From positions 6,749,001-6,813,000 of the forward strand of contig NC_133123.1 of the NCBI RefSeq assembly GCF_033568475.1: 64,000 nt of DNA, read 5' to 3'. Positions 1 to 10,410 of this stretch are shown one piece after another; within the stretch, counting starts at the first letter, position 1, and each line of letters starts with the position of its first letter. A model generated the notes under the pieces. It searched no databases. It was not told the DNA's origin and worked only from the letters and a program-made list of their open reading frames with translations. The stretch is from Henckelia pumila (taxonomy: Eukaryota > Streptophyta > Magnoliopsida > Lamiales > Gesneriaceae). The position numbers were made by a program, and so were the translations under genes.

Positions 1-82
1 TACAAGCTGCTGAAGCTGTCGTCTTTACGTTGTTAAGAGCTTGGAAGTGCTGAAGTAGTTGAGTGATTTGACGTAGACTATT

Positions 83-1562
83 CTATAGTCCAGTCAAAAT
101 CACAAAGTCATCGGCGGCGGTAGGACTCTTGGATTTGAAGTTCTTGACACGCTCAGTAATCAACAGAGATATCAGGCTTCCTCGAAGCTTCAAGTCGATG
201 AGCTGTCTTCTTCCCAGAGCCTCCACGATGTCTTCAGTGTCAGCAAAAAGAAGTATCTTCTGCTCAATAACGTTCAGAGCTTTCCACTTAGGAAATATTT
301 GAGCAAGCGTCAGGTGAGTATGGGAATGATGCCATCTGTCAAAGCGCTGTAGGTGACGCTTGACAGTGCGGAGAACGTGAGAGATGATCAAGTTGAGCTC
401 TACAGTAGCTGCTGGTTGAGCCTTAGGTGAGTAGATCATCACACCTTTCCCTTTGTCCTTGGGATCAGCGAGAGTGACCCTTGGAGTTGATGAGGCACCT
501 TCCATGATTATCACACCCTTGGTAGGACGTGGAGCAGTAGTAGCAGTAGTGGTAGTAGTCTCGACCGTTGGCAGAATTGGTGTTGGAATGGTAGGAGCAA
601 GTCCAGAAAGGGACTTTAACTTCTTGTGCTGCCTCTTCTTCTCGCCTGCAGGCGTGGATGGCACAACTGCTTTGGAGACAGAAGGAGATGACTTGCTGAA
701 GGCTTGAATCAGTGGAAAGTTCTCACATGATTCTTCTTCAGAGTCAGACTCTATGATAAGTTGACGCTTGACAGATTTTTTGGTATGGGCTGGTTTGGCC
801 GCTACCGGGACTGTTGAAAGCGGTTGAGTGACAGCAACAACACTTGCGGTTGAAGGCAGAGTGTCGACCGCAACCTCTTTCTTGTTCAGAAACTTGAAGA
901 TTGTAGACTTGTTGAGCCATTTGGTGGGATGCAGAGGCTCAGTCTTGGAGAAGTCTACTCCAAGGACGCTCAAGGTATGGCAAATTTGCAGAGCAAATCC
1001 CTCGAATTGCCCTTTTCCCCTGATCATTTCACATAAAGTAGTGAACAATATGTCTGACCAGTTGATGTTGATTTTGGAGGCGATACAAGCCATGTATTGG
1101 AATTTCTCCATCGTCACCTTGTCGTACGATCCAGCCTTGGCAAGAAGATTCTTGGCCACGATGTTGGTCAATAGCCGGAATGGAGCTTTAAGAGATGTCT
1201 TCTGAGCCGGCAGTTTGATCGGAGCATCAGTGGTTGAGAATTCCTTCAACCAGTATGAGCAGTTACCATCGGGAAGATCCGCATTTTTTCAAACCCCTGG
1301 AGGGCAGATCAAATGTGCTGGCGAAGAAATTTTGATTGAAGGAGTAGGACTCTGTCCGGATCAAGCATTTGACAGTCCCATGCTCGATTTGAGCGGTTGC
1401 AAAGAACTCCTTCAAGACAGGAAGATCGCAGATGGCGCTGCTTCCCAAAAACTTCTTCAGTCCAGATGCTTCAAGCATGGTGAAGACCTCAGTGATTCCT
1501 GCATTGTTTGCCTTAATAACGGAATCAAAGTTGATTGCAAGGCAAGTCTTCTGGATCGACAT
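83..1562 (-). pseudogene. Third ORF of the SIRE-type element, frameshifted
   Basis: Two minus-strand frames belong together. The first, 1562-1263 (99 aa), has a region like NFDSVIKANNAGITEVFTML followed by FDLPSRG. The second, 1249-83 (388 aa; the first codon of this frame segment is TTG), continues with KININWSDILF and a low-complexity Ser/Thr/Lys-rich tail. The two frames meet in a run of six T on the plus strand near 1284-1289, so a one-base indel in a homopolymer probably split the gene. The N-terminal part resembles the plant transposon-like domain proteins common in Lamiales genomes (from memory). Its place after pol matches the env-like or accessory ORF of SIRE elements, but I see no clear membrane segment or envelope feature. 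Function unknown. Confidence 0.7.
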
Positions 1563-1925
1563 GATAGCTGTAGATAAGAACTCGAGCAGAGAGTAAGCAA
1601 AAGCTTGATAGTAATACGATAGAACTTTTAATGCAATATGAAAGCTTTAGCAACGGTGAAAGGTTGATATACGAGTGTAAAGAAGTATATATAGGAACCT
1701 ATGGGCCATATGGTGATGTCATGAAAAGTATTTTTTAAATTCAAAAAGTTTTGAAGAGTATAATCACCGCGCCCAATCAATGTCATTTGGTTCAAAGCAC
1801 AAAACTGCTAGTACGGAGCCTGTCAGAGACTAGCTAAAGGCGGATGATATGCCAACATTTATGGCAATGTAACAGCTAAGCTATTAAAGTCATACTAGCA
1901 ATCATTCCCCCTAAAAGCATGCATA
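1563..1925 (-). other. Spacer between pol and third ORF
   Basis: No coding signal is seen. Just after the pol stop, at 1905-1916, the minus strand reads TTTTAGGGGGAA, a purine-rich tract like a polypurine tract. In SIRE elements such tracts can occur both here and before the 3' LTR, so this need not be the functional one. Confidence 0.5.
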
Positions 1926-4900
1926 CTAACTTAGATCTACTAAGCCAAGAATATTTCGAAAATATGAAAACTTAGTGTCCGGTAAAGGCTTGGTGAATAT
2001 GTCTGCTGCTTGCTGATCGGTAGTGATGTATTCCAGCCTGATTTCCTTCTTTAAGACATGATCTCGGATAAAGTGATGCCTGACATCAATGTGCTTTGTC
2101 CTAGAGTGCATCACTGGATTGTGAGTGATGGTTATGGCACTTGTATTGTCACAGTAGATTGGAGCTTCACTCGACCGAATTCCATAATCATTAAGCTGCT
2201 GTTGAATCCAGAGTATTTGAGCACAACAGCTGCCAGCAGCAAGGTATTCTGCTTCGGCGGTCGAGGTAGCAATTGATGTCTTCTTCTTACTTGACCACGA
2301 AATTAGTCTATCTCCAAGGAGTTGACATGTGCCACTTGTACTTTTGCGATCAATTCTACAACCTGCATAATCTGCATCTGAATAGCCAATAAGATTAAGA
2401 TTTGAATCTTTGGGATACCAAAGACCCACATTAGTAGTTCCTTTAATATATTTAATTATTCGTTTGGCGGCAATGAAATGAGATTGCTTAGGTGCTGCTT
2501 GAAATCTAGCACATAAACAAACTGAATACATGATATCCGATCGACTGGCAGTCAAATAAAGCAATGAGCCAATAAGGCCTCGATACATTGTTACCTCGAC
2601 CGGGATTCCCCCTTCATCTTTATCAAGCTTGATTGATGCACTCATGGGGGTAGATACAGTTGAGCACTGTTCCATTCCAAACTTCTTTACCAATTCCTTG
2701 GCATACTTGGATTGATTGATAAATATTCCAGTTTCAAGTTGCTTCACTTGCAATCCAAGAAAAAAATTTAGCTCGCCCATCATGCTCATTTCAAATTTCT
2801 CCTGCATCATCTTAGAGAACTTTGAGCACAACTTGGGGTTAGTTGACCCAAATATAATGTCATCAACATAAATTTGTACTAGTAACACATGATCACCATT
2901 TACAAATTTAAACAAGGTCTTATCGACCGTTCCAATTTGGAAATCATGTTCCAGTAAAAATTTTAGTAATGTATCATACCATGCACGCGGTGCTTGTTTT
3001 AATCCATAGAGGGCTTTGTCAAGTTTATAGATATATTGAGGATGAGTAAGATTGACAAAACCTGGTGGTTGTTCAACGTACACCTCTTCTTGAAGTAGAC
3101 CATTGAGGAATGCAGACTTGACATCCATTTGATAAACTTTAAAGTCCTTGAAAGCTGCATAGGCAAGAAAGATGCGGATTGCTTCTAGTCTTGCAACTGG
3201 CGCGAAGGATTCCTCAAAGTCTATGCCTTCTTCTTGTCTGAATCCTTGTGCAACAAGCCGAGCTTTGTTACGCACAACAGTGTCATGTTCATCGAGCTTG
3301 TTACGAAACACCCATCTAGTTCCAATCACATTTTGATTTTCCGATCGAGGAACTAGATGCCAAACATTGTTGCGGGTGAATTGATTCAACTCTTCTTGCA
3401 TAGCTTCAATCCAGCTGGCATCTGATAGAGCTTCATCTATCTTCTTGGGCTCTACCTGAGATATGAAAGCTGCATGCAAGAATTCATTAATCATTTGACC
3501 ACGTGTTTTTCGAGGAGCAGAAGGGTCACCTATGACCAACCCAGGTGGATGATCTTTGTTCCACCTAAAATAATTCCCTAAAGGGTTGTCATCAATTGGT
3601 TGACGAACGTCCTCGTTTACTGGATCATCATTGGCAGGAGGATCGTTATCAACCGGTGGATCCTCTTCTGGCCTTGTTTGATCACACACGGTAGAGGGAA
3701 CTGGATCATCCTTCTTTGGAGGATATGGATCACTGTCACTCTCTTCCTGTAGATTTGTGTTTTCCAGTCTATGACTCAGATCATTTATGCTCCCTTGAGT
3801 TTGTTCTGTACAAAGAGTAGATTCATCAAAAACAACATGAATGGTTTCCTCGACCGTTAGTAATCTTTGATTGAACACTCGATAAGCTCTGCTAACGGCT
3901 GAGTAACCAATAAAAATTCCTTCGTCTGCTTTGGCATCGAAGGCTGTCAAATGATTTTTGCCATTGTTGTGGATAAAGCATTTGCACCCAAAAATTTTGA
4001 AGTATGAAATATCAGGTTTTGTGCCATTCCAGATCTCATATGGAGTTTTGTTAAATCTTTTATTAATCATAGATCTGTTTTGAGTATAGCAAGCTGTGTT
4101 AACTGCTTCTACCCAAAGCCTTTGAGAAACATTTGAATCAGCAATCATAGTTCTGGCTGCTTCTTTTAAAGTACGGTTCCTTCTTTCAGCCACCCCATTT
4201 TGCTGTGGGGATCTAGCAGCTGACAACTCATGCTTGATTCCCTGATCATCTAGATAAGTCATAAGAGTGGTGTTTAAAAATTCAGTCCCTCTATTACTCC
4301 TGATTCTATCTATCACAATAGATTGTTCACTTTGCAAGCGTTTAAAAAGCTTAATCAGGTGAGGTGCAGTTTGATCTTTTGAAGAGAGAAAGATGACACA
4401 AGTAAATCGAGAAAAGTCATCTATAACAACAAGAGCATATCTCATTCCCCCTATGCTTCTTACTGGTATAGGACCAAATAGGTCCATGTGAAGTAAATCT
4501 AAGCATTTGGAAGAAGACATACACCCTTTATTTTTAAAGGTTGCTCTCACCTGCTTTCCTAGTTGACAAGCAGGACAAACTTTGTCTTTTATAAAATCTC
4601 CTTCAGGCAGACCAGAAACCAAATCATGCTTCCTCAAGTTAGAAATGGACTTAAAATTTAGATGATTTAACCGCTTATGCCACAACCAATGTTTATCATG
4701 ATGAGCAGTAAGACAAGTAGGTGAAGAAATATGTGAGCAAGACCAGTTTATCTTGTAGGTGTTTAGGTCTCTTACACCGGTCATAAGAGTCTCACCTTTG
4801 TCATTTTTGATGATGCAAGTGTGTTTGTGAAACTCGACCGAATTATCATTGTCACATAGTTGACTAATACTTATCAAATTATAGCACAGTTTGTCAACAA

Positions 4901-5120
4901 GCAACACGTCTTTAATAATGATGTTACCATGGATAATCTTACCCTTACCCACAGTTTTACCTTTGGAGTTGTCTCCAAAGCTGATCTTTGGTCCTTTGCA
5001 CAGCACAACTTCTGTTAGAAGTTCTGGATTCCCTGTCATGTGCCGTGAGCAACCACTATCTAAGTACCAGGTAGTGTCCTTGATAGAAGTGGTCTTCTCG
5101 CCCGTTTGGACTTTTAGTAC
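1926..5120 (-). CDS. Copia pol polyprotein: protease end, integrase, reverse transcriptase, RNase H
   Basis: The frame is open from 5120 to the stop at 1926. The 1,037-aa part counted from Met 5039 begins inside the protease region; just upstream the same frame gives [13 protein letters not shown], the DSG protease active site. In order follow the integrase zinc-binding His and Cys residues (H121, H126, C155, C158), the integrase core (D186 in HMDLFGP, N249 in RSNRGTEF, E285), the reverse transcriptase with YVDD at about residues 724-727 (2859-2870), and RNase H with GYSDADY. The spacing 249-285 fits D,D35E, so N249 sits exactly where the second catalytic Asp should be. This copy should lack integrase activity even though the frame is long and intact. 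It would normally be made as a Gag-Pol fusion; here the upstream junction is broken. Confidence 0.93.
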   Translation of the reverse strand, partial: VLKVQTGEKTTSIKDTTWYLDSGCSRHMTGNPELLTEVVLCKGPKISFGDNSKGKTVGKGKIIHGNIIIKDVLLVDKLCYNLISISQLCDNDNSVEFHKHTCIIKNDKGETLMTGVRDLNTYKINWSCSHISSPTCLTAHHDKHWLWHKRLNHLNFKSISNLRKHDLVSGLPEGDFIKDKVCPACQLGKQVRATFKNKGCMSSSKCLDLLHMDLFGPIPVRSIGGMRYALVVIDDFSRFTCVIFLSSKDQTAPHLIKLFKRLQSEQSIVIDRIRSNRGTEFLNTTLMTYLDDQGIKHELSAARSPQQNGVAERRNRTLKEAARTMIADSNVSQRLWVEAVNTACYTQNRSMINKRFNKTPYEIWNGTKPDISYFKIFGCKCFIHNNGKNHLTAFDAKADEGIFIGYSAVSRAYRVFNQRLLTVEETIHVVFDESTLCTEQTQGSINDLSHRLENTNLQEESDSDPYPPKKDDPVPSTVCDQTRPEEDPPVDNDPPANDDPVNEDVRQPIDDNPLGNYFRWNKDHPPGLVIGDPSAPRKTRGQMINEFLHAAFISQVEPKKIDEALSDASWIEAMQEELNQFTRNNVWHLVPRSENQNVIGTRWVFRNKLDEHDTVVRNKARLVAQGFRQEEGIDFEESFAPVARLEAIRIFLAYAAFKDFKVYQMDVKSAFLNGLLQEEVYVEQPPGFVNLTHPQYIYKLDKALYGLKQAPRAWYDTLLKFLLEHDFQIGTVDKTLFKFVNGDHVLLVQIYVDDIIFGSTNPKLCSKFSKMMQEKFEMSMMGELNFFLGLQVKQLETGIFINQSKYAKELVKKFGMEQCSTVSTPMSASIKLDKDEGGIPVEVTMYRGLIGSLLYLTASRSDIMYSVCLCARFQAAPKQSHFIAAKRIIKYIKGTTNVGLWYPKDSNLNLIGYSDADYAGCRIDRKSTSGTCQLLGDRLISWSSKKKTSIATSTAEAEYLAAGSCCAQILWIQQQLNDYGIRSSEAPIYCDNTSAITITHNPVMHSRTKHIDVRHHFIRDHVLKKEIRLEYITTDQQAADIFTKPLPDTKFSYFRNILGLVDLS

Positions 5121-5636
5121 CTACAAAAAGTGAAGAACTTTTGGTACCCATATCTAGTAGGGTCCAGGTCGGATTAGCCCTTTCGGGACCCACACCTGGA
5201 ACACCCTTACAAGTTTGCCCGTGTGTGTGTCCAGAAATCTGTGCGGTCGATAAGCAGTAAATATGTGTGCTTGTGAGGTTGCTGTGTGCTGCTTGCCTTT
5301 TTGATCTTTATCAGTTAGCCTGTACCTCTTTTGAACTGGCATGCAATTAAAGTACTGGTAAGGCTTCTCCTTTGACCATCTTCTCTTAGAGTAGTTAGAC
5401 TCATTCCATGGCCTTTTGAAATTAGATTGGTTTCCCTTTCTTCTTTCATTAGGTTTTGGTTTGACCCAAGTTCCTCTTTGATTAGAGATCTGGGGATCCA
5501 CATATCCCAGCCCTCTATGCTTAGAGCTTCGTTCGTTAGATACTTTCTGATTTTTGTCAAAGCTGCACTCATCATGTTCATATATCGTGCTGGACCTGAC
5601 AAATCTTATTTTGTTAAGATTGCCTTTGTCCAGGCT
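5121..5636 (-). pseudogene. Degraded gag-pol junction of the SIRE-type element
   Basis: Between the gag stop (5637) and the protease frame (5120) the minus strand carries basic, retroelement-like coding in shifted frames. One stretch has GTWVKPKPNERRKGN and ends in FQVWVPKGLIRPGPY before a stop near 5154. The pol frame resumes after a TAG at 5121-5123. In intact relatives this region is continuous with gag and pol, so at least one stop and one shift have accumulated here. A T-run (minus strand CACTTTTTGTAG) is the likely slip site. Confidence 0.6.
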
Positions 5637-7166
5637 TCACTGAATACAAGATTCCATAGACTGTTCATTTGTTCCAAACCCTAGACCGGTTTTGTCATGT
5701 GCCGGTCTTTGGATTTCTTGAATCTTGTCAATGGTTACAGAAGATTTATTCCAAGCCTTAATTGTTTCAAGTAGTTTTTTGTTCTCAGTCAAGGTTGCTT
5801 GGAACACTCTTTTCAAGGTGTCATTCTCAGTAGCCAGCAGACTTAGCTTGACCTTAAGACCATCAAGCTCTTTTCGCTGCATGCAGCTTGATTCGCTTGA
5901 CTTATCTTTTAGGTCAGCTCTTTCTGCCTTTACCTCCTCGAATTCCTTGGATAATGCTTTGTATTCATTAGCCATTTCGTGTAAAGCAGTAACTAGATCA
6001 CTGTGAGTAAATTCAGGTGAACCAAAGTCAAATACCTCCTCAGCTTCTTCTTCGATGTCAGCCATAAGGCATTCCACCTTTTCATCATCGCTGTCATCTG
6101 AAGAGCTTCCGGTGTTGGGGTTGTCAGAGTCAGACTCAGCCCACTTGCTTTTGCTTTCGTCTGCTACTAGAACCCTTTGGTCTCTTCCTTTTCTAAACGT
6201 CCTCTTGTCCTCCTTGCCCCTTCTTCTTTCGAAGAATTGCTTCTGATCATTGCTCTTAGGCTTGGTGCAATCTGCAATGAAGTGGCCTGGCTTGCCACAG
6301 TTAAAACAAGTAGGACCATCGTCTGTATGGTCCGATTTATGATAATTTTTAAATTTAGAATTGTTTTTACGCATAAATCTACCAAATTTCTTGACAAAGA
6401 GTGTCATGGCTTCGTTGCTGATTTGCTCAGCTGATCTCTTTGGAGCTTCCTCGACCGGTGGACGCATCACCGTTGAGGTTAAGGCCTTGGTTGGTTGAGA
6501 GGTAGATGGTTCAACTTCTGTCCTCATGTTGAGCTCGAACTCGTAGGCTTTGAGATCTGCAAAGAGATCATGCAGTTCAACCTTGCTTAAGTCTTTTGAC
6601 TCCCTCATGGCCACTGTCTTGATCTCCCATTCTTTGGGCAAAGCTCTCATAACCTTCACAGCAATTTCACGGTTAGTATAAGTTTTTCCTAAAGCAATAA
6701 GATCACAAATGATACTACTGAACCGTTCATCAAATTCAGCCATGGTTTCCCCTGGCTTCATTTTGGCATTGTCATATTTTTGAATGGCCATGGTGAGCTT
6801 GTTTTCCTTGGTCTGGTCATTTCCTTCACACAGCTGAGTGAGCTTCTCCCAAATCTCCTTTGTTGTGGAGTATGACTTGATTTTGCTGAACATGTTCTTG
6901 TCCAGTGTTTTGTATAGGATATCCCGGGCCACATTGTCAAGATTGGCCTTCTTTTTGTCCTCAGTAGTCCACTCAGCTCTTGGTTTCTCAATCATTTGTC
7001 CTGCACCAACGGTTAGAGATGGGTTGACCTTCATGATTTTGATAGGACCGTCTGTTATGACATATAGCATGTCATCGTCCTGTGCTGCAAGATGTGCCTG
7101 CATGCGAATTTTCCAGTCATCATAATCTTCTTTAGAAAACATAGGAATTTTGTTGAAAGAAGTCAT
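5637..7166 (-). CDS. Gag polyprotein of the SIRE-type copia element
   Basis: 509 aa. Residues 1-220 are a copia-type gag capsid region (UBN2-like), with a start of the type FNKIPMFSKEDYDDWKIRM and a later RALPKEWEIKTVAMRES. A CCHC zinc knuckle CFNCGKPGHFIADC lies at residues 287-300, followed by a basic stretch, an acidic Ser-rich stretch and a predicted coiled coil of Glu/Lys-rich heptads. The start ATG is 40 bases from the primer site, as expected for the first ORF. The protein forms the particle that packages the element RNA. The stop after ESCIQ separates it from pol and may be a mutation, because coding-like sequence continues in the same frame for some distance. Confidence 0.9.
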   Translation of the reverse strand: MTSFNKIPMFSKEDYDDWKIRMQAHLAAQDDDMLYVITDGPIKIMKVNPSLTVGAGQMIEKPRAEWTTEDKKKANLDNVARDILYKTLDKNMFSKIKSYSTTKEIWEKLTQLCEGNDQTKENKLTMAIQKYDNAKMKPGETMAEFDERFSSIICDLIALGKTYTNREIAVKVMRALPKEWEIKTVAMRESKDLSKVELHDLFADLKAYEFELNMRTEVEPSTSQPTKALTSTVMRPPVEEAPKRSAEQISNEAMTLFVKKFGRFMRKNNSKFKNYHKSDHTDDGPTCFNCGKPGHFIADCTKPKSNDQKQFFERRRGKEDKRTFRKGRDQRVLVADESKSKWAESDSDNPNTGSSSDDSDDEKVECLMADIEEEAEEVFDFGSPEFTHSDLVTALHEMANEYKALSKEFEEVKAERADLKDKSSESSCMQRKELDGLKVKLSLLATENDTLKRVFQATLTENKKLLETIKAWNKSSVTIDKIQEIQRPAHDKTGLGFGTNEQSMESCIQ

Positions 7167-7205
7167 GATTTTAAAACTTTAGATCAGCAGTTGAGAAAGG
7201 AACCC

Positions 7206-7217
7206 GCTCTGATACCA
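7206..7217 (-). other. Primer binding site (initiator tRNA-Met type)
   Basis: The minus strand reads TGGTATCAGAGC, complementary to the 3' end of plant initiator tRNA-Met. It lies two bases inside the LTR edge at 7220. This fixes the element's orientation and the LTR boundary. Confidence 0.93.
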
Positions 7218-7219
7218 CT

Positions 7220-8495
7220 TGTTGGGATCGGTTCAGAGGGTAGAGGGGGGGTGAATACACTCTGAAACTTATTTTCTTTCTTTTCAAAATGATCAAGTGA
7301 AGTTTAGTTCACTTAATCTGTTTTCTCAACTTCTAAAAAGGTTTGAACAACTTAAATAGTGCGAAAATAGTTCAGAGGTTTTAGTGATGCAAAGGCAAGT
7401 TATAACACGATGTATGAGCAATATATAAGATAAATATGCAGTAAAGACTAAGGCACGATTTATGGAAGTTCGAAGGCTTAATCCTTCTACGTCTCCCCTT
7501 CTTCCACTTAGGAAGGAATTCACTAGAAGACTTTGGTTATTACAACGTCTTGCAATACACCCACTTCAGACTTAGGACTTATCCAATGCCTAATCCGAAA
7601 CTCCTAGATTTACACAGATAAGATTCTCAGTTCTTATCAGACTGGTGGAAGCTTTCAGAGTAGCTTCAAGTCTCTTCAATAATGAATACAGTCCGATTGA
7701 GCTTCTCAAACTGCAGAGCGGTCGAGAGGCTTGAAAACCCTAGGATGATCCTTGAAGATCAGATATGTAAACTGTAGGCGAGGGTTTATTTGAGCAGCAA
7801 GTGAATGATCTTGTAAGTGTGCTCAAGTATTGCTTCAGTATATCAGATGAGGACTTCTGATAGTATTCAAGTGATTGAGTTGATTGAGATTTTTCGTGTT
7901 GCTTGTCTTCTTGTCACTTCTTGAGCAATATTTCATTTATATAGGTCAATCATCAACGTCTTTATTTTGAACGTTCTGATGCTGCATTGAATGCACATTT
8001 AATGCTTCATAAATGCATTGATAATTCTGCATGAAGATCGTACACTTCTTTAAATGCAGACAACTTCCAGGGTCCAAAACTGGTATAAACGGTCGAATGC
8101 TTTATCTGTAGCCATTCTGCGTTTTTGCCATTTTAGTGCAACCTGTTGTCTCGATGCAAGAGTCAACAGATCTTCTGATACGCCGGTTCTGCTTTTGATA
8201 AAAGATCTTGCAATGAACGTCTTGTCTCAAGTATTTGTCTTGAGATATCTTGATAGGCAGTTGGCATTCTACCGGTAGATAGATTTATCCTCTGCTGGTT
8301 TTAATAACCAGTCGATAGGCTTGTGACTGCAACCGGTCGAGAGACAAAGGCGGTTGACAAGCTTCCGGTAGATAACTTGAAGGGTTTAGACGGTTGCTGT
8401 AGGAGTTGTAGTAGATTCCTGAAATACAAAAGATTGGCAGCACATTCCTATACAATGAGTTGTTGTTTGTTATCACCAAAATGTCGGATTCAACA
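7220..8495 (-). repeat. 5' LTR of the SIRE-type element
   Basis: On the minus strand the LTR begins TGTTGAATCCGACATTTTGG at 8495 and ends CCGATCCCAACA at 7220, next to the primer site. It is 1,276 bp with TGTTG/CAACA ends. The length is typical of SIRE-type LTRs. It holds the element's promoter and polyadenylation signals. The plus-strand ORFs here are short and look incidental. Confidence 0.88.
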
Positions 8496-8735
8496 CACGT
8501 TCATGACCACATCCTCGACCTCAACCAAAATCTAGTTTATGCCTTTGATTTTGGTTTTCATTTTTACTTACGATATTTGCTTCTGGAAATGCCGTAGATA
8601 CATTGGGTCGGGATTTATGATTTCTCATTAACAATTCTTTGTTCTTTTCTAGTGATATCGAGAGCAACAAATTCAATCTTTGACAAATTTGACATGGTGG
8701 TACTAGAAAAATAACAATGCATTTTATTAGTTAAT

Positions 8736-8900
8736 TTACATTAATATGACAATACAAAATAATGAAAGAACGAAGATTACAAGTGCGTATACAAATAGAG
8801 AAAAATTATGTGGTGGAAAATCGCTGGTGAGTACAAGGCTCGTGAGCATGATGATCATAATCGTTATGAAAAATAGCCTTAGAAATGTCATCATCTTCAT
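8736..8900 (-). CDS. Small hydrophobic ORF in the copia leader (54 codons), second copy
   Basis: ATG is at 8900-8898 and the stop at 8736-8738. The product is mostly hydrophobic (a run such as FFITIMIIMLTSLVL) with a short polar break, like a signal or membrane segment. It aligns without indels to the 57-codon ORF at 21607-21780. Fourteen of 54 codons differ; by my count twelve change the amino acid and two are silent. That does not indicate strong protein-level selection. Function unknown; it may be a leader ORF of the element or a chance open frame. Confidence 0.4.
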   Translation of the reverse strand: MKMMTFLRLFFITIMIIMLTSLVLTSDFPPHNFSLFVYALVIFVLSLFCIVILM

Positions 8901-9100
8901 CTTCGAAAAAATCGAGGAGAAAATATTTTGAGAGAAAGAGTGAATTTTGGTGTGATTGAAAATGAGTTTGAGTGAACATATTTATAAGCCAAAAACTAGC
9001 CGTTTGTGACCGTTGGGGGTAAATAAAAAATCGAGTATATGTTGAATAAAAATTCGTGATAATGATGCAATGCATATAATGATAAATTAAATAATTATGT

Positions 9101-9320
9101 ATATCATATCACATTATTATAAGGTCAGTGTCGTAGACAAATTTTTATATAATATTGTAAAATTATACCAATATAGTTAGTATAAAGTCAGGTATAGTAT
9201 ATCATATCACATTATTATAAGATCAGTGTCGTAGACAGCCTTTTTATAATATTGTGAAATTATACCAATATAGTTAGTATATATACATAATAAATATATA
9301 TCATATCACGTTATTGTTTA
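9101..9320 (-). repeat. Tandem leader repeats, about 100-bp period
   Basis: The motif ATATCATATCAC recurs at about 9101, 9199 and 9299, each followed by a segment with GTCGTAGACA (a degenerate third unit). The sister element has the equivalent repeats with a 108-bp period at 21163-21395. Duplication in the leader is therefore a family trait. Confidence 0.75.
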
Positions 9321-9574
9321 AAAACCTTAGAGGCTTTTATACTTGTCGTATCCCTTACTGGGAGTGTGGGATGTTGTCTTAACATCCTCCCAGGATTTAT
9401 AACAAGTTTTTTAAAAAACTAATTTTTTTTTTGATTTCTGATAATAACATGATATTATATATTAATATATACACAATAAAAATGTATAAACAGTAAATAA
9501 AAATTCTTACTTGTTGAATATTTTTGACTTTTTCTTGTATTTTGGAGCGTCGGAAATTATAGAGAACCTTCGAG

Positions 9575-9591
9575 CGATCGTGCTGATAACG
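9575..9591 (-). other. Primer binding site of the older copia copy
   Basis: The minus strand reads CGTTATCAGCACGATCG directly after the LTR end. The same sequence follows the 5' LTR at 20888. It is not the common TGGTATCAGAGC type. It may pair with an internal (half-tRNA) primer; the tRNA is not identified here. Confidence 0.65.
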
Positions 9592-9835
9592 TGTTATGAA
9601 AAAATAAAAATTTACGGTAAAAAGTAAATACTCCAAACTCAAAATATATCAAACTCTACACTTTATAATATTTTTCTCTCAACTCAATTGTATTTTTCAT
9701 CACAAATGAAAATCTATTTATAGATCCACATTTGAGATTAGTCCAAAAATTAATACATCATCATCTACATCATCACACACTAATTTTCCACATTTTACAA
9801 CTCAATATTCAACATTCAACATTCAATATTCAACA
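9592..9835 (-). repeat. 5' LTR of the older copia copy
   Basis: 244 bp, TGTTGAATATTG to CATAACA on the minus strand. The promoter-distal half aligns with the LTRs at 20638 and 26606 (GAGAGA, TTTTGAGTTT, TTTTTACC blocks). The outer half has diverged and carries short ATTCAACATTCAA repeats. Confidence 0.7.
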
Positions 9836-9862
9836 TAATAATAATAATAATAATATATTTTT

Positions 9863-9905
<43 letters not shown>

Positions 9906-10410
9906 CAATAATGGTCGGATATATATATACTTTCAAATTTGGCTACAAATCAAAGTCAAGCAAATCCAACTCGGTTGGAATGGGACTAAATTCGATCTTA
10001 TTAATATTATATATATATTTATTTATATATAATATAATATAAAATAGTATTGGTTGGTTATCTATATATATAGAATGATTAAGCATAAATAATGATATTA
10101 GATATGCACCGAAAAAGAAATAAAAAAAGCAGAATTTTTTTTCTCTCACTCTCTCAAGTTGTATTAGATTTTTTTTGAAAAATTCTAGTAAAAAACTTTT
10201 GTGAAAAATTAAAAAGAGTTAGCCCACATTATTGTCCATTGGTTGATTTGGACATTGTAGAATTTTAGTCATTAAATTTACTATAGTATTTTGCATGTTT
10301 AATTATAAGAGAACTTGTATAGTTTTTATAATTAAACTAAATCTTTTATTCGATCTATACAAAATTGTTTTGTTGTAAATAATTTTTAAAAGTCGTTTAA
10401 TCTAATTTTT
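9836..10410. other. AT-rich spacer
   Basis: Starts with (TAA)n, then an (AT)n run at about 9869-9902. No gene is seen; the short minus-strand ORF here is AT-rich, low-complexity and unlikely to be coding. Confidence 0.6.

Larger units (their letters stand above)
1..8495 (-). mobile_element. SIRE-type Ty1/copia retrotransposon, left end outside window
   Basis: Read on the minus strand the order is LTR (7220-8495), primer site (7206-7217), gag (5637-7166), pol (1926-5120), then a third ORF (1562-83). A long LTR plus an extra ORF after pol is typical of the SIRE/Maximus group of plant copia elements. The 3' LTR is expected left of base 1, so the two LTRs cannot be compared for age. The copy looks inactive: there is a stop and a frameshift between gag and the protease region, a frameshift in the third ORF, and an Asp-to-Asn change in the integrase active site. 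It is inserted into another copia element at 8495/8496. Confidence 0.9.
8496..9835 (-). mobile_element. 5' part of an older copia element, interrupted by the SIRE-type insertion
   Basis: Read on the minus strand this matches the element at 20638-26856 in order: LTR (9835-9592), primer site (9591-9575), leader with tandem repeats, small hydrophobic ORF (8900-8736), the gag start, then the RG-rich zone of gag (ending near GGTCGAGGATGTGG) just before 8495. The gag segment has lost about 470 bp: the sequence jumps from the codons after the gag start to the region before the RG-rich part, at a shared GAAAAGAA (near 8642-8650). The rest of this copy should lie beyond the SIRE element, left of the window. 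Confidence 0.85.

Noticed and set aside
7206..7217. tRNA gene fragment
   Set aside because: The 12 bases are the retroelement primer site next to an LTR, with no tRNA body.
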